Positions 53,948-60,956 of a DNA stretch of 60,956 nt are shown here, piece by piece. The translations under genes were made by a program, and so were the position numbers. The DNA is from Lachnospiraceae bacterium AM48-27BH. Its GTDB lineage: Bacteria; Bacillota; Clostridia; Lachnospirales; Lachnospiraceae. The DNA lies in contig QUFC01000020.1 in the NCBI GenBank assembly GCA_003478355.1, positions 1-60,956 of the forward strand. The letters are read 5' to 3'. Numbering within the stretch: position 1 is the stretch's first letter; each line of letters opens with the position of its first letter. A model generated the notes under the pieces. It ran no database searches and had not been told where the DNA came from. It saw nothing but the letters and a program-made list of their open reading frames with translations.

Positions 53948-54859
53948 ATGAAGGGTAAGAAAAACCTGACCTTTAAACAGTTCATGGGAAAGGAAAGCGT
54001 AGCCGGAGTGGTATTCTGCTCTCCATTTATCATTGGCTTTTTGATGTTCATGATCGTTCCAATGGGAATATCCCTGTACTATTCATTCTGTGATTATAAT
54101 ATTTTAACTCCGGCAGTATTTTCAGGGGCAAAGAACTATATCAAGATGTTTACGGATGATGAGGTGTGGCGCAAGAGCATTCAGGTCACCTTCTATTTTG
54201 CCCTTGTATCTGTTCCACTCCGTCTGATCTTTGCACTGATCGTTGCCATGCTGCTTTTAAAGACAACGAAGGCAACCGGTTTTTACCGTGCAGCTTACTA
54301 TCTTCCATCGATCATCGGCGGCTCTGTAGCAGTAGCCGTTCTGTGGAAGAGAATCTGGGCGACCAACGGTGTGATCAATACCCTGTTAAACGCCATTGGC
54401 ATTAAGACCAGCTTCGCATGGCTTGGCAACACCAAGACTGCGATCTGGATGCTGATCATCCTGGCTGTATGGCAGTTTGGTTCTTCCATGTTGATCTTCT
54501 TATCCTCTCTGAAACAGATCCCGACCTCCCTTTACGAGGCGGCAAGTATCGATGGCGCCAATGGATGGCATAGCTTCTGGAGGATCACACTTCCGTTACT
54601 GACACCAACGATCTTCTTCAACCTGGTAATGCAGATGATCAATGGTTTCCTGGCATTCACCCAGTGCTTCATCATCACGGGAGGCGCTCCGATGAATTCC
54701 ACCCTGTTCTATACGGTTTATATGTATCAGCAGTCCTTTGAATTCTACAACACCGGCTATGGCGCGGCGATGGCGTGGGTGATGCTGATGATCATTGGTC
54801 TGGTGACACTGGTTCTCTTTGCAACCAAAAAACTGTGGGTATACGATGGAGGTCTGTAG
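53948..54859 (+). CDS. Carbohydrate ABC transporter permease
   Basis: A 303-aa permease with six membrane helices and the contact loop YEAASIDGANGWHSFWRITLP. ATG 53948 follows AGAGGAGGTTGCTGT. First of the two permease subunits of the importer that uses the binding lipoprotein at 52506. The next gene begins 3 nt after its stop. Confidence 0.93.
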   Translation: MKGKKNLTFKQFMGKESVAGVVFCSPFIIGFLMFMIVPMGISLYYSFCDYNILTPAVFSGAKNYIKMFTDDEVWRKSIQVTFYFALVSVPLRLIFALIVAMLLLKTTKATGFYRAAYYLPSIIGGSVAVAVLWKRIWATNGVINTLLNAIGIKTSFAWLGNTKTAIWMLIILAVWQFGSSMLIFLSSLKQIPTSLYEAASIDGANGWHSFWRITLPLLTPTIFFNLVMQMINGFLAFTQCFIITGGAPMNSTLFYTVYMYQQSFEFYNTGYGAAMAWVMLMIIGLVTLVLFATKKLWVYDGGL

Positions 54860-54862
54860 AAC

Positions 54863-55708
54863 ATGAAGAAAAAACGTCTGATTGGAAAAATAATCTATCA
54901 TGTGTTGGTTTGTGGCCTGGGCCTTGTCATGATCTACCCATTGGTATGGATGATCATGAGTTCCTTCAAGCCGACCAGTACGATCTTTACGACGGCAGGC
55001 CAGCTGATCCCGACACAATTTGTATTCGAAAACTATGTAAACGGATGGAAAGGCTTCGCAAAGATCACATTTGCGACATTTTTCAAGAATTCCCTGTTTA
55101 TTTCGATCGTAGCTACAATGGGAACATTGATCTCCTCTTCCCTGGTTGCGTTTGGTCTTTCCAGATGTAAATTCTTCGGAAGAAGAGTCCTGTTCGTAGC
55201 AATGCTGTTATCTATGATGCTTCCAGCACAGGTGCTGATGATCCCTCAGTATCTGTGGTATCAGAAGTTAGGCTGGGTTGGTTCCTACAAACCACTGATC
55301 ATCCCATATTTCTTTGCGATCCAGGGCTTTTTCGTATATCAGATCAGCAACTTTATCGATGGTATCCCGAGGGAGCTGGATGAGGCGGCGAAGATCGATG
55401 GCTGTTCTTATTACAGCATCTTCTTCCGCATCGTGCTTCCGCTGATCACACCGGCGCTGATCACATCCACGATCTTCTCCTTTATGTGGAGATGGGATGA
55501 TTTCCTGTCAGCCCTGCTTTATATCAATGAGTCAGCCAAATATCCGGTCAGCCTGGCGCTGAAGCTGTTCTGTGATCCAGGTTCCTCTTCTGATTATGGT
55601 GCAATGTTCGCCATGGCAACATTGTCGATCATGCCGGCGATGATCATGTTCTTCTGCTTACAGAAATATCTGGTAGAAGGAATCAGCACATCCGGTCTGA
55701 AGGGTTAA
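54863..55708 (+). CDS. Carbohydrate ABC transporter permease
   Basis: A 281-aa permease with six membrane helices and the loop LDEAAKIDGCSYYSIFFRIVLP. ATG 54863 is preceded by GGAGGTCTGTAGAAC, inside the end of the previous gene. Second permease of the importer. The ATPase gene is absent from the window, so a shared MsmX-type ATPase is needed. Confidence 0.93.
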   Translation: MKKKRLIGKIIYHVLVCGLGLVMIYPLVWMIMSSFKPTSTIFTTAGQLIPTQFVFENYVNGWKGFAKITFATFFKNSLFISIVATMGTLISSSLVAFGLSRCKFFGRRVLFVAMLLSMMLPAQVLMIPQYLWYQKLGWVGSYKPLIIPYFFAIQGFFVYQISNFIDGIPRELDEAAKIDGCSYYSIFFRIVLPLITPALITSTIFSFMWRWDDFLSALLYINESAKYPVSLALKLFCDPGSSSDYGAMFAMATLSIMPAMIMFFCLQKYLVEGISTSGLKG

Positions 55709-55732
55709 TGAGAAAAACGAATGAAAAGAGGG

Positions 55733-55775
55733 GGGAGCGTAAAAAACGCATGAACGTTTTTTGCGCTCCCTTTTT
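55733..55775 (+). terminator. Terminator after the second importer operon
   Basis: A 16-bp stem with one mismatch (GGGAGCGTAAAAAACG at 55733-55748 and its partner 55755-55770), a 6-nt loop and TTTTT. The following dehydratase gene starts 19 bp later, so some read-through into it is possible. Confidence 0.85.
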
Positions 55776-55793
55776 CCATATGGAGGAGAAAAT

Positions 55794-57508
55794 ATGAGAC
55801 AGAAAAGCGAGAAGGAAAGACAGCTTTGGGCACAGTTTGATGCGCTGCAGCTTGGAACTGGATGGGTGGAGGATGACATTGGAAAGCTCCAGATCCTGGT
55901 GGAGGATGTATACGGGGACAGTCATCCGGGCAGCGCCCATCTGGATGCTGTCAGCAGACAGGCAGTCTATGGCGTATTTGAGGAGGGGGCATTTCCGGCA
56001 CAGTTTCATGTGACGGATATCTGCGACGGTTGTGCTCAGGGGCATGACGGCATGAACATGGTTCTGGCATCCAGGGAAGTGATCTGCGATATGCTGGAGA
56101 TCCATGCCGGTTTTGTTCCGTGGGATGGAATGGTGATGAGTTCTTCCTGTGATAAATCGATTCCAGCACATCTAAAGGCTGCAGCAAGGATCAATATCCC
56201 GACGATCTTTATCCCAGGTGGAAGCATGAGACCAGGTCCGAACCAGACGACCTCACTGGTTGCAGGTGATATTTCTTTGAGACAGAAGCGGAAAAATGAG
56301 ATCACACCGGAGGAGATCCGCAATTATAAACTGACAGGCTGTCCATCAGTCGGAGCATGTACCTTCCTTGGAACGGCAAGTACCATGCAGTGTATGGCAG
56401 AAGCCCTTGGCATGGCACTTCCGGGCAATGCCCTGGTTCCGGCGACCATGAGAGATCTGACTGAGTACTCCAGAAAAGCCGGAAAACAGGTGGTACGTCT
56501 TGCGAAGGCGGGGATTACTCCTTCTATGATCATGACAAAAGAGGCATTTCGCAATGCGATTGTGGTGCACAGTGCGATCGGAGGCTCCACCAATGCATTG
56601 ATCCATCTTCCGGCAATCGCCAAGGAGCTGGGGATCGAGCTGGATCCGGAATTATTTAATGAGATCAATCGGAAGATCCCGCACATCGGCAATGTGAATC
56701 CGAGTGGAAAACATCTGACAGAGAGCTTCTGGTTTGCCGGAGGTATCCCGATGGTGCAGATCATGCTAAAGGATCATCTGGATCTGGATGTGCTGACCGT
56801 GACCGGAAAAACATTAGGAGAGAATCTGGAGGAGATCCAGAGAGATGGATTCTTTGAACGGAACATCGGCTACCTGCACAATTACGGCTTAGAGCGCGAG
56901 GATGTGATCACTCCTGTTGAGACAACGAAGGAAATGGGCTCGATCGCGGTGCTTAAGGGCAATCTGGCGCCGGAGGGAGCAGTAGTCAAATATTCCGCAT
57001 GTGAAGAATCCATGAGAAAGCATCAGGGAAAGGCGGTCGTATTTAACTGTGAAGAGGATGCCCATGACGCTGTAGTGGAAGGACGGATCAATCCTGGAGA
57101 GATCATGATCATCCGCTACGAGGGGCCGAGGGGCAGTGGAATGCCGGAGATGCTGATGACAACAGAGGCCATTGTCTGCGATCACAAATTAAATGGCAAG
57201 GTTTCTTTGATTACAGATGGAAGATTTTCCGGTGCGACCAGAGGAGCGGCGATCGGACATGTGTCACCGGAGGCAGCGGTAGGCGGGCCGATCGCCTATG
57301 TGGAGACCGGAGATATCATTGCATATGATGTTTATGAGAAAACAATCAATATCGTAGGCTTTGTGGAACGCCATTGTCTCCGGAGGAGGTTCAAAAAGGG
57401 CTTGAGGAACGCAAAAAGACTCAACCGCTGGTGAAAAAGCCGTATAAAGGAGTTTTAAAACGCTATACCGATCATGCGGAGTCAGCGATGAAGGGCGCAG
57501 GTTATTAA
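55794..57508 (+). CDS. IlvD/Edd family dehydratase, probably for a sugar acid; frame broken near 57365
   Basis: From ATG 55794 (GGAGGAG RBS). Iron-sulfur dehydratase with the cluster Cys residues in [24 protein letters not shown] and [17 protein letters not shown], and the family C-terminal half with SDGRFSG-like [11 protein letters not shown]. The frame derails at 57365 and would end at 57434. One extra G in the GG at 57365-57366 ([19 protein letters not shown]) leads to the natural end [11 protein letters not shown] at 57508, 571 aa. The neighbours are a KDG-aldolase-like gene and GH43, so an aldonate such as xylonate, arabinonate or galactonate is more likely than a branched-chain amino-acid substrate. 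The exact acid is unknown. Confidence 0.82.
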
Positions 57509-57529
57509 AAAATACAGGGGGATTGACAG

Positions 57530-58437
57530 ATGGATTGCAAATATATAACACCTTCCGTAACGATTTTTAAAGCAGATGGAACTGTGGATCTTGAGGCAAT
57601 GGAACGGCATTTTGACTTTTTGATCCAGGGTGGTGTGGATGGAATTTTAATACTGGGAAGTATCGGTGAGTTCTTTTCAATGCCGATGGAGGAAAAAAAG
57701 AAGCTGATCCGCTGTGCAGTAAAGCATATCGCAGGACGTGTAAAGATGATCGTTGGAACGACCAGCATGGTGACAGAGGAGATCATAGAGTTGTCTAAAT
57801 TCGCCCACAGAGAAGGCGCAGATGCCTGTATCATCCTGCCGCCATATTATTTTCCATTAAGTGCGGCAAGCATCGAGAATTATTATGATCACATCGCCAG
57901 TCAGCTGGCTGATCAGGAGTTGTATCTTTATAATTTCCCGGATCGGACCGGATATACAATCCCGGTTCCGACTACATTAAATCTTCTGAGAAAACACAAA
58001 AATATCAAAGGATATAAAGATACACAGGCCGGGGTTTCCCATACCCTGGAACTGGTAAAGACAGTAAAGAAAGAATTTCCGTATTTTGAGGTATATGCTG
58101 GATTTGATGATAATTTTGCCCATAACGTGCTTTCTGGTGGCAATGGCTGTATTGGAGGCTTTCCAACCTGGTTCCGGAAGTCTGCCATGCCTGGGTAGAG
58201 GCGTTCCGGAGAGAGGATCTGGCTGCAGCAAGAGAAGTACAGATGAAGATCAATGGATTGATGGAAATTTATCAGGTCGGCACGCCATTTGTACCATATA
58301 TTAAGGCAGCGATCGGCAGAAGAGGGCTGGAGGTGAGCAGCAAGGCTTCCTTCCCATTTGTAGCACCGACAATAGATGATCTGGAAAAGATAGACCGGAT
58401 TCTTGAAAAATATGGTATTGAAAAAGTCAATGGATAA
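57530..58437 (+). CDS. DapA/NAL family aldolase (2-keto-3-deoxy sugar acid type), frame broken near 58166
   Basis: A (beta/alpha)8 Schiff-base lyase: GILILGSIGEFFSMPMEEK (the GTTGE-like motif as GSIGE), Tyr in LYLYNFPDRTG, and the Schiff-base Lys163 in GYKDTQAG. The frame runs to a stop at 58198; the C-terminal part (CHAWVEAFRREDLAAAREVQ ... EKVNG) lies in another frame. One extra C in the CC at 58166-58167 joins them to 302 aa, the usual family size. With the dehydratase 21 nt upstream it would split a 2-keto-3-deoxy acid into pyruvate and an aldehyde. Biosynthetic dihydrodipicolinate synthase is less likely in this setting. Confidence 0.82.
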
Positions 58438-58499
58438 CTACATAGGGATCGTATGGGAAAATGAATGTTCAAGCTTTAGATGATAAGGAGGTGTGGAAT

Positions 58500-60158
58500 A
58501 TGCAGGCAGGTTTTTCAAACAGGATGATCCAGAATCCGGTTTTGTCAGGATTTCATCCAGATCCTTCGATTCTGCGGGTGGAAGACGACTATTATATTGC
58601 AACATCAACGTTTGAATGGTTTCCGGGGGTACAGATCAATCATTCAAAAGATCTGGTTCATTGGGATTTGTTGGGATATCCCTTAACCCGTGTCAGCCAG
58701 TTAAATATGATCGGAGAAGAAGATTCCTGTGGTGTCTGGGCACCGTGTCTGTCTTATGATAAGGGCCGTTTCTATCTGATCTATACAGATGTAAAATCTT
58801 TCATTGGAAGTTTTAAGGATACCCATAATTATCTGGTGACAGCGGAGGACATCCATGGGCCGTGGTCAGAGCCAATCTACTTAAATTCCAGTGGCTTTGA
58901 TCCGTCCCTATTTCATGATCGGGATGGCAGAAAATATTTAGTGAATATGGTGATGGATCATCGTTCTTATTCTGCATCGAAATTCGCGGGAATTGTGCTT
59001 CAGGAGTATTCGGAGGCAGAGCGGAAATTAGTTGGGCCGAAAAAGGTGATTTTTAAGGGGTCGCATCTGGGCGTTACAGAAGGACCACATTTGTATTGGA
59101 AAGACGGTTACTATTATCTGATGACTGCGGAAGGTGGTACTGGCTATCACCATGCAGTGACTGTAGCAAGAAGCCGGAATATAGATGGTCCTTATGAGGT
59201 GGCTCCCAATACGCCTATGTTGACCAGCCGGTATTTCCCAACCCATGAACTTCAGAAAGCTGGACATGGAAGTTTGGTGGAAACACCGGATCACCAGTGG
59301 TATCTGGCCCATTTGTGCAGCCGTCCTGTAGGGCAGGAGCGGAGATGTATTTTGGGCAGAGAGACTGCAATCCAGAAGGTAAAGTGGGTTGAAGACTGGC
59401 CTGTATTGGAAGATGGAACATGCCTGCCTCAGATGGAAGTGGCAGCACCGATGGCAGGAAATCAAAAAAACAATACAGAAGAAGGAAAAGTCAGAGACGG
59501 TGTAGAAGCGAAGGAGATCGACATGAGTGGGCCATGGTTTTATGAGGATTTCGATGGTGATACCTGGAGTCTGCATCTGCAGTCACTGCGAATTCCATTG
59601 GATGACCGTGCATCTCTAACAGACCGTCCAGGCTGGTTAAGACTGTATGGCGCAGAATCCCTGAATTCTCATTTTACTCAATCCCTTCTTGGCTGCCGTC
59701 AGCAAAGCTTCTATATGGAAGCGGAGACAAAAGTAGAATTCCAGCCGGAAAACTTTAAGCAGATGGCTGGATTGGCCTATTACTATAATACTCAGTGCTA
59801 CTACTATCTTCACATTACCTGGGACGATCAGTTTGGCCGGATTCTTTCCATCATAAAAAATGATCTTGGAAAAGGCAGTTATCCCATTGGAATGGGCGTG
59901 TCGATTCCAGAGAAAGGTCCTGTATGGCTGAAACTGACAACCAGGAAAGAAACCGCTCAGTTTTCATATGCACTGGATGGTGAAAATTACAGAGAGATTG
60001 GAGAACCGCTAGATGCCACCATTCTTTCTGATGACTACTTTGACCAGACTGGCCATGGTATGTTTACTGGGGCCTTTGTGGCTATCTGTTGTCAGGATAC
60101 CAGTGGGGAGAGAAAGGCAGCGGATTTTGACTGGATCCGGGTAAATATGATTGTATAG
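58500..60158 (+). CDS. GH43 family glycoside hydrolase (beta-xylosidase/arabinofuranosidase type)
   Basis: I choose ATG 58500, seven nt behind AAGGAGGTG; the earlier in-frame ATG 58461 has no RBS. The 552-aa protein has a five-blade propeller with catalytic Asp21 (FHPDPSIL), Asp134 (GFDPSLF) and Glu194 (VTEGPHLY). After a charged linker (about 320-350) comes a C-terminal beta-sandwich (GPWFYEDFDGD, then FKQMAGLAYYYNTQCYYYLH). No signal peptide, so it works on imported xylo- or arabino-oligosaccharides. It follows the aldolase gene by 62 nt. The specific sugar cannot be fixed from sequence. Confidence 0.92.
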   Translation: MQAGFSNRMIQNPVLSGFHPDPSILRVEDDYYIATSTFEWFPGVQINHSKDLVHWDLLGYPLTRVSQLNMIGEEDSCGVWAPCLSYDKGRFYLIYTDVKSFIGSFKDTHNYLVTAEDIHGPWSEPIYLNSSGFDPSLFHDRDGRKYLVNMVMDHRSYSASKFAGIVLQEYSEAERKLVGPKKVIFKGSHLGVTEGPHLYWKDGYYYLMTAEGGTGYHHAVTVARSRNIDGPYEVAPNTPMLTSRYFPTHELQKAGHGSLVETPDHQWYLAHLCSRPVGQERRCILGRETAIQKVKWVEDWPVLEDGTCLPQMEVAAPMAGNQKNNTEEGKVRDGVEAKEIDMSGPWFYEDFDGDTWSLHLQSLRIPLDDRASLTDRPGWLRLYGAESLNSHFTQSLLGCRQQSFYMEAETKVEFQPENFKQMAGLAYYYNTQCYYYLHITWDDQFGRILSIIKNDLGKGSYPIGMGVSIPEKGPVWLKLTTRKETAQFSYALDGENYREIGEPLDATILSDDYFDQTGHGMFTGAFVAICCQDTSGERKAADFDWIRVNMIV

Positions 60159-60195
60159 GGGAGTTGTTTTCTGATGGATTGACTTGTTGAAAAAC

Positions 60196-60246
60196 GGCAC
60201 ACCGCATTCTTGTTACTTTAGTGATGAGTTAGGTGTGCCAAATTTT
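60196..60246. terminator. Hairpin with wide loop at the GH43 / IS boundary
   Basis: GGCACACC (60196-60203) pairs perfectly with GGTGTGCC (60232-60239), loop 28 nt, followed by AAATTTTTT. It may end the GH43 transcript or be part of the left end of the IS200/IS605-like element that starts just after it. Confidence 0.55.
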
Positions 60247-60269
60247 TTATCATAATACAGAACTGGTGT

Positions 60270-60298
60270 TTGCTATATATAGAAATATATGGTATCAT
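60270..60298 (+). promoter_or_regulatory. Predicted promoter in front of the transposase remnant
   Basis: TTGCTA (60270-60275), 17 bp, TATCAT (60293-60298). It would transcribe the tnpA remnant and tnpB. Confidence 0.45.
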
Positions 60299-60319
60299 AT
60301 AAATATAGAAAAAGATATA

Positions 60320-60575
60320 TTTACGATTAAAGAAAAAGCACTTTCATATGCTAGATGGTATCTCTATTCTTTGCAGTACCATCTTGTCTGGTGTACGAAC
60401 TATCGAAAACAGCTTCTGAAGAATGGGATAGACGCAGAATGCAAAAAGATGATGTATGAGCTTGCGGAGGCATCTGTGGAATTTATCGTATTGTGCAGTT
60501 ACCGTAAGTGACCGAAGCAGGGATCAGATAATGGTCTATGTGGAGGGACAAAAAGAGAGGGAAAAAAGAAAGTAG
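60320..60575 (+). pseudogene. tnpA: IS200/IS605 TnpA remnant with internal deletion
   Basis: The N-terminal part (SLQYHLVWCTNYRKQLLKNG, DAECKKMMYELAEA) is typical of Y1 HUH transposases. The frame then joins directly, out of phase, to the family's C-terminal part (LWNLSYCAVTVSDRSRDQIM ... GQKEREKRK, ending at TAG 60573-60575). The middle of roughly 65-75 residues, which carries the HUH motif (HVHLL in relatives), is missing, so this copy cannot be catalytic. No good start codon is visible. Exact limits are approximate. Confidence 0.75.
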
Positions 60576-60583
60576 GGAACTTT

Positions 60584-60956
60584 ATGCAGATTGTATCCAG
60601 CTATGGAGTAGAAATTAAAAAAAAGAATATACCGCTCCGCGCTACGCTGGATATTTTCCGGAAAGCAGTTTCCTATCTGATTCCAGTGTATGCAGAGACC
60701 TGGGAAGAACTTTCAGAAATCAGGAATCCACAAAAACGATTTAATGAAGCGGAGCGTCTGGTACATGAGACAAAAAAGAATCATGCCAGATTTCCGTTTG
60801 ACCGTCATTTTCCTAAGATGCCATCTTATCTGAGAAGAGCAGCGATTCAACACGCACTTGGAGCAGTGTCCTCCTATCAAACACGTCTCAGTTTGTGGAA
60901 AAAGGGGGAAGTGAAGGGAAAGCCGAAGCTGGTCTGTGAGAATCATGCGATGCCGG
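60584..60956 (+). CDS. tnpB: IS605-family TnpB (OrfB), 5' part, cut by the window end
   Basis: ATG 60584 follows GTAGGGAAC and opens a frame that stays free of stops to the end of the window (about 124 codons). It reads MQIVSSYGVEIKKKN and contains RFPKMPSYLRRAAIQHALG, a pattern I know from TnpB proteins of Lachnospiraceae IS elements. TnpB is an RNA-guided DNA nuclease related to Cas12. The zinc finger and RuvC residues lie beyond the window, so intactness cannot be judged. The linked TnpA is dead. Confidence 0.8.
   Translation, partial: MQIVSSYGVEIKKKNIPLRATLDIFRKAVSYLIPVYAETWEELSEIRNPQKRFNEAERLVHETKKNHARFPFDRHFPKMPSYLRRAAIQHALGAVSSYQTRLSLWKKGEVKGKPKLVCENHAMP

Noticed and set aside
55733..55775. 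Riboswitch before the dehydratase gene
   Set aside because: Only a simple terminator stem is present; no aptamer-sized conserved leader precedes the gene.

Overview
The window looks like a chromosomal segment of an anaerobic, gut-type Clostridia species, most likely Lachnospiraceae. The grounds are Firmicutes-type Shine-Dalgarno sites in front of almost every gene, low-to-mid GC, YesM/YesN-type and AraC-controlled carbohydrate loci, and protein families typical of Clostridium cluster XIVa. No rRNA, tRNA or CRISPR array was seen. Assignments come from reading translated sequence and recalled family motifs; no database search was run.

Left part (1-10.2 kb). A tiny coupled gene pair (78-418) and about 400 bp without a recognisable gene precede a long minus-strand operon. 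The operon reads from a MalT-like LuxR regulator (9904) leftward through a DUF2442 protein, four lipoproteins rich in acidic residues, two DUF3137 membrane proteins flanking LemA, and a small membrane protein. This looks like an accessory envelope or signalling locus whose output is unknown.

Housekeeping part (10.3-33 kb). This holds a heterodimeric ABC exporter with a divergent LysR regulator, a YihY-like membrane protein, a signal peptidase I carrying a zinc-ribbon-like insert, a DUF3810 membrane protein, and a glycogen branching enzyme with a Lys/Ala/Pro tail. Next come a nitroreductase and a tightly coupled leucine-rich-repeat / vWA / MoxR-ATPase operon, a DUF378 protein, a two-component system with an L,D-transpeptidase, an MFS transporter, a DEAD-box helicase with a structured leader, and NagA.

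Carbohydrate island (33-60.2 kb). GH4, an AraC pair, an oxidoreductase/isomerase operon, a YesM/YesN two-component system with GH105, an Lpl-type ABC importer operon with DUF2264 and GH88, a membrane-bound AraC regulator, a second ABC importer, an IlvD-family dehydratase with a DapA-family aldolase, and GH43 lie together. The enzyme set fits uptake and breakdown of unsaturated uronic-acid oligosaccharides (rhamnogalacturonan/pectin or glucuronoxylan side chains), with sugar acids going through dehydratase and aldolase. Neither importer has its ATPase gene here. The right edge is an IS200/IS605-type element with a deleted TnpA and a TnpB that is open to the window end.

A window-wide oddity: seven otherwise normal genes are each split by a frameshift that one extra G or C in a short G/C run would repair (near 3078, 3530, 7292, 19722, 32341, 57365 and 58166). 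This points to systematic homopolymer under-calling in the sequence rather than seven real pseudogenes. I annotate these as single genes over their repaired extent.
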